Position numbers and translations under genes: made by a program. The notes under the pieces are model-generated. The model made no database searches, was not told the origin of the DNA, and worked only from the letters and a program-made list of their open reading frames with translations. Positions 17,977 through 24,857 of a stretch of DNA of 26,342 nt are shown here, in pieces (within the stretch, counting starts at the first letter, position 1; each line of letters opens with the position of its first letter). Source of the DNA: Verrucomicrobia bacterium SCGC AAA164-M04. Lineage in GTDB: Bacteria; Verrucomicrobiota; Verrucomicrobiae; Verrucomicrobiales; Akkermansiaceae. The stretch spans positions 1-26,342 of the forward strand of contig KB912129.1 of the NCBI GenBank assembly GCA_000383735.1. Direction: 5' to 3'.

Positions 17977-19146
17977 GTGATTGGCTTAACCGAGGGATCG
18001 ACTAAATGGGAGCTTATTCTTGCCTCCGGTTCACCACGGCGGCGTGAGTTGCTCAGCGAAGCGGGTCTTTCATTTCAAATCATTTCTCCTGATGTTGATG
18101 AACTGTCTGGCGATGGTTATTCTCCGAGAGATTTAGCTCTCACTAATGCCCGCCTCAAGTGCATGGCTGTTTCAGTGGCAAGGCCTGAGTCGATGGTTAT
18201 CGGTGCTGATACGGTAGTGACTCTTGGCGGTAAGATTTATGGTAAGCCACTCGATCTGAAGGAAGCAGCCCAAAACCTGCGAATTTTTAGTGGTCGAATC
18301 CACGAGGTTCTCACAGGGGTGGTTCTTTCTTGCGGAGATCAGCGGGCCGAATTCGTGAGTACTTCTTTTGTGAAATTCAAAGAGCTTAATGAACTTGATA
18401 TCGAAGACTACCTGTCAAAGGTCTACGTTCTAGATAAAGCTGGTGGCTATGCGGCGCAGGAGCACCGCGAGCTCATTATCGAGAAGTTTGAGGGTGATTA
18501 TCAAAATAACGGAAACCCCTATGTTCAGCCGGACGTCGAAATCAAACCGGGAGAGTCCGGTAACTGGACACCAAGCCTAACCGGCAGCTACCTCCCACGA
18601 CTCCGGATCAATGACGAATACAAGGACCTCCTCTCAAGTTCGGGCGACGACCGCAAAACCCGAAACTACTTACGCAATCAGATCCGAGATGGTCGAGCCG
18701 TCATTCGCGCGATTGACCAGCGACAAGAAACGATACTCGCAATTGCGCGTGAGATCGTCGACCGCCAAAAACCCTTTCTCGAAAAGGGTTCTCGCCATCT
18801 CAAACCCATGACCATGAATGAGATCGCGGAGGTGATTGGCGTTCACCCCACGACCGTTTCGCGAGCGGTCGCCGGGAAGTATATTGATACTCCACACGGG
18901 CTCATGGAGATGCGTAAATTTTTTGCGACGGGCTACCAAACTTCCGATGGTAAAGATGTTTCTAATGAAGGTGTTCGGGAAGCTTTACAAGAACTCATCA
19001 CAAGCGAAGACCGCAGCAAGCCCCTTTCTGACTCCAAGCTCGAGAAGCTACTCAACGAGCAGGGAATTAAAGTCGCCCGTCGAACTGTCGCAAAGTATCG
19101 CGAACAACTCAGTATTTTACCATCACACTTACGTAAGAAATACTAG
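17977..19146 (+). CDS. Maf nucleotide pyrophosphatase fused to C-terminal half of sigma-54 (RpoN)
   Basis: Residues 1-177 are a Maf-family nucleoside triphosphate pyrophosphatase: LILASGSPRR at 13-22, GADTVV with D78, and KAGGYAAQ near 154-161. The sequence reaches FEGDYQNN, where Maf normally continues with VVGLP and about 15 more residues, and that tail is missing. From residue 179 (GNPYVQPDVEI) to 389 it is sigma-54: end of the core-binding domain (LPRLRIND), helix-turn-helix near 278-310 (MNEIAEVIGVHPTTVSRAV) and a perfect RpoN box ARRTVAKYRE at 367-376. Sigma-54 region I, region II and about half of the core-binding domain are absent. The frame is uninterrupted across the junction at about 18,510. 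Earlier in-frame ATGs lie inside the tRNA, so I take GTG 17977. It may be a real fusion, a rearrangement product or an assembly chimera. Confidence 0.85.
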   Translation: MIGLTEGSTKWELILASGSPRRRELLSEAGLSFQIISPDVDELSGDGYSPRDLALTNARLKCMAVSVARPESMVIGADTVVTLGGKIYGKPLDLKEAAQNLRIFSGRIHEVLTGVVLSCGDQRAEFVSTSFVKFKELNELDIEDYLSKVYVLDKAGGYAAQEHRELIIEKFEGDYQNNGNPYVQPDVEIKPGESGNWTPSLTGSYLPRLRINDEYKDLLSSSGDDRKTRNYLRNQIRDGRAVIRAIDQRQETILAIAREIVDRQKPFLEKGSRHLKPMTMNEIAEVIGVHPTTVSRAVAGKYIDTPHGLMEMRKFFATGYQTSDGKDVSNEGVREALQELITSEDRSKPLSDSKLEKLLNEQGIKVARRTVAKYREQLSILPSHLRKKY

Positions 19147-19177
19147 CGGTCCGAGCACGCCGCGCTAAACTCACCCC

Positions 19178-20221
19178 ATGACCAGCGAAGAGATCAAGAA
19201 GGCCCTCGGTGGGGTTAAATATCCAGGATTTTCACGAGACATCATTTCATTTGGCCTCGTAAAATCCTGTGAAATAGAAAACGACACCGCGGTGATAAAA
19301 ATACAGATCCAAACACAGGATCCAAAAATACCCCAAAAAATCTTTGAAGACTGTCACACCATTCTCGATCCACTCTTGGGAGACCCTGCGAAAGTGCGCA
19401 TTGAGATCGATGTTCAAAGTCCCACTTCTTCGGGAGAAGCTTCTACCGGCTCAAGTTCGCTACCAGGGGTCAAAAGAATCATCGCGGTCGGATCCGGCAA
19501 AGGTGGCGTTGGGAAATCCACCGTCTCAAGCAACTTAGCCATCGCCCTCTCAAAACAAGGGCTCAAAGTCGGACTGCTAGATTGTGACCTTTATGGCCCT
19601 TCAGTCCCCTTGATGTTTGGAGTCCCCCATCATCAACCACAGGCCGACAGCGAGGATCGCATTATTCCAATTGAAGCCCATGGTCTAAAACTCATGTCGA
19701 TGGGATTCCTTCTTAGCGATAATTCTCCCGTGATTGTTCGAGGCCCACTAGCTAACCGCTATACTCAGCAATTTCTACAGCAAGTCGCTTGGGGCGAGCT
19801 CGACATTCTCGTTCTGGACCTGCCGCCTGGGACAGGAGACATCCAACTCACCCTCGTTCAAACCGTCTCACTAGACGGCGCGATCATTGTCACGACTCCT
19901 CAAGAAGTAGCGATGATCGACGCCCGCAAGGCCGCTTCAATGTTCGCCAAGGTCAACGTTCCTATTTTGGGTATCATCGAAAATATGTCCTATTTCGAAT
20001 GCGATCACGGCAAGCGCTACCACCTATTCGGCGAGGGTGGAGCCCAACGTGAATGCGATCGGATTAAAGTCCCTCTCCTTGGCCAAATTCCCCTTGAACC
20101 GATCATTGGTAAACGTTGTGACGGGGGCGATCCAACCGCTCTCTTGAGTCCATCCGAATCAAAAGCATCAGCAGCATTCCACAATCTTGCACAGACTCTT
20201 CTTGATCACGTTTCCGCTTAG
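19178..20221 (+). CDS. mrp: Mrp/ApbC-type P-loop ATPase, iron-sulfur carrier family
   Basis: This 347-aa protein has an N-terminal MIP18/DUF59-like domain (about 1-80), a Ser/Thr-rich linker, and a MinD-like ATPase domain with the deviant Walker A GKGGVGKST at 107-115 and DCDLYGPSVPLMFG. The block DILVLDLPPGTGDIQLTL is typical of Mrp. The family stores or transfers [4Fe-4S] clusters. The usual CxxC near the C-terminus is not intact here: ENMSYFECDHGKRYHLFG has only one cysteine. It begins 31 bp after the Maf-sigma-54 frame, with no clear Shine-Dalgarno. Confidence 0.93.
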   Translation: MTSEEIKKALGGVKYPGFSRDIISFGLVKSCEIENDTAVIKIQIQTQDPKIPQKIFEDCHTILDPLLGDPAKVRIEIDVQSPTSSGEASTGSSSLPGVKRIIAVGSGKGGVGKSTVSSNLAIALSKQGLKVGLLDCDLYGPSVPLMFGVPHHQPQADSEDRIIPIEAHGLKLMSMGFLLSDNSPVIVRGPLANRYTQQFLQQVAWGELDILVLDLPPGTGDIQLTLVQTVSLDGAIIVTTPQEVAMIDARKAASMFAKVNVPILGIIENMSYFECDHGKRYHLFGEGGAQRECDRIKVPLLGQIPLEPIIGKRCDGGDPTALLSPSESKASAAFHNLAQTLLDHVSA

Positions 20222-20286
20222 AATCGAAAGAATGGGTTCTTTTATTGGCACACCGTAGCTTGTTCTGATAGACCGTTCTTCACCTT

Positions 20287-21201
20287 ATGAAAAGACGTGA
20301 ATTTACTCAAATGACTGGTGCCTCGATTTTTGCCATGACTGGCTCATCAGCTTTGGCACAAAAAGCAACCGCAAAGGGTGCTCCCTTCGCAGCGAAATTT
20401 GCACCTCACCCCGGGCTCCTCTTCGGAGGAAAAGGCAAGAAACTCAGCTACGTCGATCAACTCAAATTGGCTCATGATCTCGGCTTCCGAGCTTGGGAAG
20501 ACAATGGACTAAAGGGCCAAAAGAATGAAACGATTGAAAAGATCGCCGAATTCATGAGGGACAAGAAAATGGATCTCGGAGTCTGCGTAATTACCGGCGG
20601 AGCCGGCGCTATGTTCAACAAACCAACCGACGAACAAAAAGAGAAAGTTAAAGCAGAACTCGAGCGGGGGATCGAAGTCGCTAAAATCACAGGGCAAACC
20701 AACATGACCATGATCCCTGGAGCTCGTGACAAATCAATAACCCGCGAGGAGCAGATTAAAGCTTCAGTCGACAACATGAAGCTTTGCTGTGACCTCGTTG
20801 AAGAGCATGGAATCATCATGGCTCAAGAACCTCTTTCCCACAATGTCAGCGGCGGCGAGCCCCTTATTCGCTCATTTGCTGATGGTCACCTTCTTTGCAA
20901 GCTCGTGGATCGACCTTCTTGCAAATTACTTGCGGATTTCTACCATGAAGGGCAAATCGGAAATGGCGACAAACTCGTGGCAAATGCCGAAGTAGTTTGG
21001 GACCAAGTGAGCTACATCCAATACGGCGCCTCACCAGGCCGAAAGGAGCCAGGCACAGGAAAACTAGACTACGTTGCAGTGACCAAGTTCCTCCGCAAGA
21101 AAGGCTTTACTGGAGTTATTGGCATGGAGCACGGCGCCAGCAAAAAAGGCCAAGAAGGCCTCGATGCTCTCATGGCTGCCTATCGTAAAATCGACGCTTA
21201 A
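20287..21201 (+). CDS. Tat-exported TIM-barrel protein, hydroxypyruvate isomerase family
   Basis: This 304-aa protein has a twin-arginine-type signal (MKRREFTQMTGASIFAMTGS, cleavage likely after ALA) followed by a xylose-isomerase-like/AP-endonuclease-2 TIM barrel. Metal-site features of the hydroxypyruvate isomerase group are seen: MAQEPLSHNV, LLADFYHEGQIGNGD, YIQYGASPGRKEPGTG and a closing VIGMEHG. Its substrate is unknown, and export makes a role in glyoxylate metabolism doubtful. Exported sugar isomerase/epimerase-like proteins of this type are common in Planctomycetota and Verrucomicrobiota. A strong terminator lies 22 bp downstream. Confidence 0.83.
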   Translation: MKRREFTQMTGASIFAMTGSSALAQKATAKGAPFAAKFAPHPGLLFGGKGKKLSYVDQLKLAHDLGFRAWEDNGLKGQKNETIEKIAEFMRDKKMDLGVCVITGGAGAMFNKPTDEQKEKVKAELERGIEVAKITGQTNMTMIPGARDKSITREEQIKASVDNMKLCCDLVEEHGIIMAQEPLSHNVSGGEPLIRSFADGHLLCKLVDRPSCKLLADFYHEGQIGNGDKLVANAEVVWDQVSYIQYGASPGRKEPGTGKLDYVAVTKFLRKKGFTGVIGMEHGASKKGQEGLDALMAAYRKIDA

Positions 21202-21223
21202 AAAGAAACCTTTCTAACCAAGA

Positions 21224-21255
21224 ACCGCCTTAGTCTTAAGCTGAGGCGGTTTTTT
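21224..21255 (+). terminator. Rho-independent terminator
   Basis: ACCGCCTTAG (21224-21233) pairs with CTGAGGCGGT (21241-21250) through ten positions with one wobble, across a 7-nt loop, and a run of six T ends the structure. It closes the isomerase-like gene and lies before the convergent lipoprotein gene end at 21273. Confidence 0.88.
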
Positions 21256-21272
21256 AATTCTCTCCCTGATTC

Positions 21273-21596
21273 CTATTCGAAAGGATACTTCTTTTGGTAA
21301 GTCTCAAGCTTTTCCTTGGCTTCCTTTTCACTTTTAGTGAGGACTTTTAATTCTTCCTCAAGGGCCGTAACTGCAGCCTTTGTTTCCTCAAGTTGCTTTT
21401 GGAGATCCTCAACTGGCACCTCCAGCTTTTTTACTTTGATCTTGGCTATCTTAGCCCTCAACTCCTTAAGCTCATCTTCAAGAGATTTTAGTAATGCCTT
21501 CTCTTCTTCGAGTTGCTTCATCTCAGGCGAATCCTTAACATCCTGACAAGCGACCATCGAGAGTAGGACTAAAACGAAAATGACAGGTCTAAGCAC
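21273..21596 (-). CDS. small coiled-coil lipoprotein
   Basis: This 107-aa protein has a signal segment (LRPVIFVLVLLSMVAC) ending in a lipobox-like VAC with Cys17, then an almost pure heptad-repeat coiled coil rich in Glu, Lys and Leu (about 25-100). It has the size and style of Lpp-like periplasmic spacer lipoproteins, but I recognise no family. The start is a GTG at 21596 within a perfect inverted repeat, with no Shine-Dalgarno. A later start is not available before the signal. It resembles the larger coiled-coil lipoprotein at 22206-23150 in general plan. Confidence 0.7.
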   Translation of the reverse strand: MLRPVIFVLVLLSMVACQDVKDSPEMKQLEEEKALLKSLEDELKELRAKIAKIKVKKLEVPVEDLQKQLEETKAAVTALEEELKVLTKSEKEAKEKLETYQKKYPFE

Positions 21597-21610
21597 TCGT
21601 CACAGAGTGC
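21593..21610. repeat. inverted repeat over the lipoprotein start
   Basis: GCACTC-GTCACA-GAGTGC is a perfect 6-bp inverted repeat that includes the GTG start of the minus-strand lipoprotein. It might occlude the start in the mRNA or bind a regulator. No further evidence. Confidence 0.35.
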
Positions 21611-21693
21611 CTGACAGAACGATCAAGTCAAACTCAACCCACTCTTTGCTTCTGACCAATTGACAAGCCCGTCTTCCTTGCAAAACTCTCAGC

Positions 21694-22209
21694 ATGACTT
21701 GGGACGAAAAATTTAACGAACTCTTTGCCCGCTGCCTCTCCGCCTACGAAAACGGTAATTCAGATTTCATGAGCTACTACAGTCCAATTGATCACGAATT
21801 CCTTGCTAGCATTGGCTACAAACCTCGCGAACTCTTTGATTTTGTCGAGGACCTCGCTGACGAGGGACTCCCAGCTCAGTCGACAGCTCTGCTCGTAGCC
21901 GCAGTCCGGCGAGACTACTTTCTCACTATTCAAAGCGGTAAGACGAGCCTCAAGACAACCTCCCGCGATGATGTCCCCTCATTCAGTGAAGCATTTGAAG
22001 GATTAGCTTACCTTCCACGAATTTTCGCCAAAGCCGAAGCCAAGCTGCGCGGTGAACTCGATCCTGACATGATGTTTGGATGCGGTGGGGACCGAAAATT
22101 TCTCCACGATAACGGAGAAATTAATCTCGCTGACTTCCTCCGACACGCTTGGGCCGCGGCTGGCGACCTATCGAAGGTTGCAAAATTTGTAAAAAACTCA
22201 ACGTCCTAG
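21694..22209 (+). CDS. hypothetical protein with a DUF5069-like C-terminal region
   Basis: This 171-aa soluble protein has no signal peptide. The second half (LAYLPRIFAKAEAKLRGEL, then MMFGCGGDRKFLHDNGEINLADFLRHAW) resembles the LPR-x(4)-KA pattern and 'GDRKFL...' segment I associate with DUF5069, a family of unknown function common in Verrucomicrobiota. This is recollection, not a search. A perfect TTGACA lies at 21660-21665 but without a good -10. Its TAG stop at 22207-22209 shares the CTAG palindrome with the stop of the convergent gene. Confidence 0.68.
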   Translation: MTWDEKFNELFARCLSAYENGNSDFMSYYSPIDHEFLASIGYKPRELFDFVEDLADEGLPAQSTALLVAAVRRDYFLTIQSGKTSLKTTSRDDVPSFSEAFEGLAYLPRIFAKAEAKLRGELDPDMMFGCGGDRKFLHDNGEINLADFLRHAWAAAGDLSKVAKFVKNSTS

Positions 22210-23150
22210 CCGCCAGGTTTCTGCATCGCCTTGAGATCTTCTTCCTCGGACCTTAAGCGGGCAATCACCAAATGATCGTCCGAGTTGAGATCGTTCAATT
22301 TTTGAGCCTTATCCCGATACATCTGGGAATACCCTATAGCCTTTTCTCGCCGCGTATCACTTTGAGCGAGAGTGAAGTCGCGCTCCCACTGTGACGCTCG
22401 GGACTTGAGACTTTGGATTTTTAGCAGCCGTAAATTCGTTGCGCCCTCAATGGATTCAACTTCGGTTTGTATATCTTTTAAGCGCTTTGTAATGGCCTTC
22501 TGTGCGGCTTCGCTTTTACGATCAGACAGTCCTTTTTTCCACTCCTCGTATCGTTCCTCCCGCAATTTCGCATTGTCCCTCAGCTTGGATCGATGAGCCT
22601 CGGCCTCCTCCTCGCTCATTTGCAACATCTCCTTGATTTCTTTCGGAATCTCACTAAGAGGAACCGATTGGGGGCCTGAGCTCTGATAGATCCGAATCTC
22701 AACCGGATTTACCGATAAAACTCTTACCTGCTCAAAACCTTCCCCTTTAGTAGCCGAAAGATCCAAATTCTTCCCAACAACTTCTTTCCGCACCTTTCCC
22801 CGATACTTTGCCTGATAGTCTTCAAATCCTAATTCGCTGTCCTCCAAAGATGCCTTCACCTCATCAATCGATATCGTCACTTTTTCTAAGGCCTGTGTGA
22901 CATCAGAAATAGCCTCATTTATTTCTCCAGCCTTTCCTAAATCCTTTTCCGCCATCTTAAGTCCGGCAAGCTTAGCCTTAGCTACGTCGATAAACTTACT
23001 GATAGACTTCTTATCAAATTCAACGCCCACAAGTTCAGCCTTCACCTCTTCAAGATTTACTTTTTTTTCGTCTTCAAGGCAGCCAACAAAAAAGAAGGAA
23101 GAAGCAATTAAAACGATTGATTTAATCCGGAAATTCAATCTGAAAGTCAT
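22206..23150 (-). CDS. coiled-coil lipoprotein with a Verrucomicrobia-type repeat-like module
   Basis: From the ATG at 23150 this protein is 314 aa. It begins with a basic, hydrophobic signal (IKSIVLIASSFFF) and a lipobox FVGC with Cys24. Residues about 30-100 and 170-310 are predicted coiled coil (E/K/L-rich). Between them lies a short module, EGFEQVRVLSVNPVEIRIYQ then SSGPQSVPLSEIPKEIKEML, resembling a beta-rich segment ('..G..Y.NV.V..V.PD.I.I.HS.G...IP..ELP.E') I associate with secreted proteins of Verrucomicrobiota and Planctomycetota. The GTG at 23180 would add ten residues before the signal and is less likely; CGGAG just before 23150 supports the shorter form. Function unknown. Confidence 0.72.
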   Translation of the reverse strand: MTFRLNFRIKSIVLIASSFFFVGCLEDEKKVNLEEVKAELVGVEFDKKSISKFIDVAKAKLAGLKMAEKDLGKAGEINEAISDVTQALEKVTISIDEVKASLEDSELGFEDYQAKYRGKVRKEVVGKNLDLSATKGEGFEQVRVLSVNPVEIRIYQSSGPQSVPLSEIPKEIKEMLQMSEEEAEAHRSKLRDNAKLREERYEEWKKGLSDRKSEAAQKAITKRLKDIQTEVESIEGATNLRLLKIQSLKSRASQWERDFTLAQSDTRREKAIGYSQMYRDKAQKLNDLNSDDHLVIARLRSEEEDLKAMQKPGG

Positions 23151-23220
23151 TACTCCGTTAAAATAGACAATTAATCCCACCGATCAAGAGCCATCAGAAA
23201 ATCATTCTGCATTCGCTTTC

Positions 23221-23874
23221 ATGCAAAGAATCGACACTCGCAAATCCACCTGCCAAACTCCAGCCATGCGCGATTATCAAGGAGAGGAAATTTTGGTCAT
23301 CTCACGTCAACTCTTTGACGAACTGGGAGCTTTTCAAGGAATCAACACTGATGTCGACGGATACCTTGAGGCCATTCTTGATCCAGCGAACAACTTCTTC
23401 ATGGATCGCGGCAAAGCCGAAGATGATCCGTCCTTCAAACAACTCATTCCTTACGCCTTATTCCACCACAACGGGAAATATCTCCATTACACCCGTGGGA
23501 AAAGCGGTGGAGAGAGCCGTCTACACGCCCAAGGATCCGTTGGTGTCGGCGGTCATATTAATCCAGTCGACGAAAGAGCCGATCCACTTGGAAAAGCGAC
23601 CTACCTAGCAGGTGTGGAGCGCGAAATCGACGAGGAACTCAATATCACAGGTGGTCACCAAAACAGGATCGTTGGGCTTCTAAATGACGATATCAATGAT
23701 GTCGGCAAAGTTCACCTAGGGGTCGTCCATATTTTCGATCTCGAATCGGAAGACGTGACTTCGGCGGAAGACGCACTCGCCAACCTAGCTTTTCAGTCTC
23801 CTGAGGACCTCAAAGACAAGCTCCACGGATCCCTTGAAACATGGTCAAGATTCTGTGTCGATGAATTGATCTAG
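23221..23874 (+). CDS. NUDIX-family hydrolase, MutT/phosphoesterase-like
   Basis: This 217-aa protein carries a Nudix box near residues 112-142: GHINPVDERADPL, then GVEREIDEELNI, close to GX5EX7REUXEEXGU but with a spaced GH.N segment before REIDEEL and Asn where Gly is usual. The segment YTRGKSGGESRLHAQGSVGV just before it is characteristic of a subgroup annotated as predicted phosphoesterases of the MutT family. The substrate is unknown. The start may be 23221 or an in-frame ATG at 23266, and neither has a Shine-Dalgarno. Its TAG stop shares the CTAG palindrome with the OppF-like gene. Confidence 0.8.
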   Translation: MQRIDTRKSTCQTPAMRDYQGEEILVISRQLFDELGAFQGINTDVDGYLEAILDPANNFFMDRGKAEDDPSFKQLIPYALFHHNGKYLHYTRGKSGGESRLHAQGSVGVGGHINPVDERADPLGKATYLAGVEREIDEELNITGGHQNRIVGLLNDDINDVGKVHLGVVHIFDLESEDVTSAEDALANLAFQSPEDLKDKLHGSLETWSRFCVDELI

Positions 23875-24857
23875 TCAACGCAGCAGGGACACTTTTGCAC
23901 CCAATGATTTGGCGCAATTTCGACAAATGGTAATTCTCGCCCTATGCTTTCGGGATACCGTGAATGATTCACTCGGTGGCCAAAGGCGCAACCCTTAGGA
24001 GGATCAATTGGACTTGGAACATCGCCGTCTAACACAACCCGCTCCCGCTCAGCTGTGGGGTCAGGAGTGGGAATGGCCGACAAGAGCGCTTTCGTGTAGG
24101 CATGCCGGGGATTGTTATAAATTTCATCAGCAGGAGCCAACTCCACAATCTTACCAAGATACATGACCGCGATCCGATCGCTCATGTGTTTAACTACTGC
24201 CAAGTCGTGGGCGATGAAAAGGTAGGACATCTCGAAGTCCCTTTGCAATTCGAGCAAGAGGTTCATCACCTGAGACTGAACAGAAACATCAAGAGCTGAA
24301 ACAGGTTCATCTAGAACGAGGAGATCCGGATTGAGAGCCAAGGCCCGAGCAATCCCAATCCGCTGCCGCTGACCGCCAGAAAACTCAAAGGGAAATTTTC
24401 CTGCCGCATTTTCGGGCAAGCCAACACGATTCAAAAGTTCCGCCACTCTTTTCTGAATCGTTACACGACCACCCATTTTTTGGATCACAAGAGGCTCAGC
24501 AACCAATTCGCCCACCGCCATCCGAGCATCAAGAGATTCTGCCGGATCTTGGAACACCATTTGAAAATCCTGACGCAGCGGCCGGATCGCCCCCTGCCTC
24601 ATATTGGTAATATCGTGGCCCTTAAAAAAAACCTTCCCACTCGTGGGGCTTAAAAGACGCACCACTGATTTTCCTAAGGTAGATTTTCCACAACCCGATT
24701 CACCCACCAGACCCAGAGTTTCGCCAGAATGGATATCAAAACTCACTCCATCGACCGCTTTCACAGCACCAATTTGCCTCATCATCAATCCACCCCGAAC
24801 CGGAAAATGCTGGCGAAGATTTTCTACTTGAAGAAGTTTGGGGGCATCATTGTTCAT
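23871..24857 (-). CDS. oligopeptide/dipeptide ABC transporter ATPase, OppF/DppF-like
   Basis: This 328-aa ABC ATPase has Walker A GESGCGKST at 52-60, the signature SGGQ at 160-163 and Walker B LLVLDEP ending at 185. The C-terminal oligopeptide/dipeptide extension includes KGCAFGHRV. The extended domain after the ATPase core, the HWVQKCPCCVD ending and the tandem gene order with an OppD-like partner identify the peptide/nickel class. Cysteines at 290, 323, 325 and 326 replace the family's usual C-x6-C-x7-C arrangement. Its ATG overlaps the preceding OppD-like gene by 4 bp. Peptide substrates are inferred; nickel or oligosaccharides are alternatives in the class. Confidence 0.93.
   Translation of the reverse strand: MNNDAPKLLQVENLRQHFPVRGGLMMRQIGAVKAVDGVSFDIHSGETLGLVGESGCGKSTLGKSVVRLLSPTSGKVFFKGHDITNMRQGAIRPLRQDFQMVFQDPAESLDARMAVGELVAEPLVIQKMGGRVTIQKRVAELLNRVGLPENAAGKFPFEFSGGQRQRIGIARALALNPDLLVLDEPVSALDVSVQSQVMNLLLELQRDFEMSYLFIAHDLAVVKHMSDRIAVMYLGKIVELAPADEIYNNPRHAYTKALLSAIPTPDPTAERERVVLDGDVPSPIDPPKGCAFGHRVNHSRYPESIGRELPFVEIAPNHWVQKCPCCVD

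Noticed and set aside
20226..20243. Hairpin AAAGAA-TGGG-TTCTTT after mrp as a terminator
   Set aside because: The stem is A/T-only apart from one G-C pair and no long T-run follows, so it is too weak to call.
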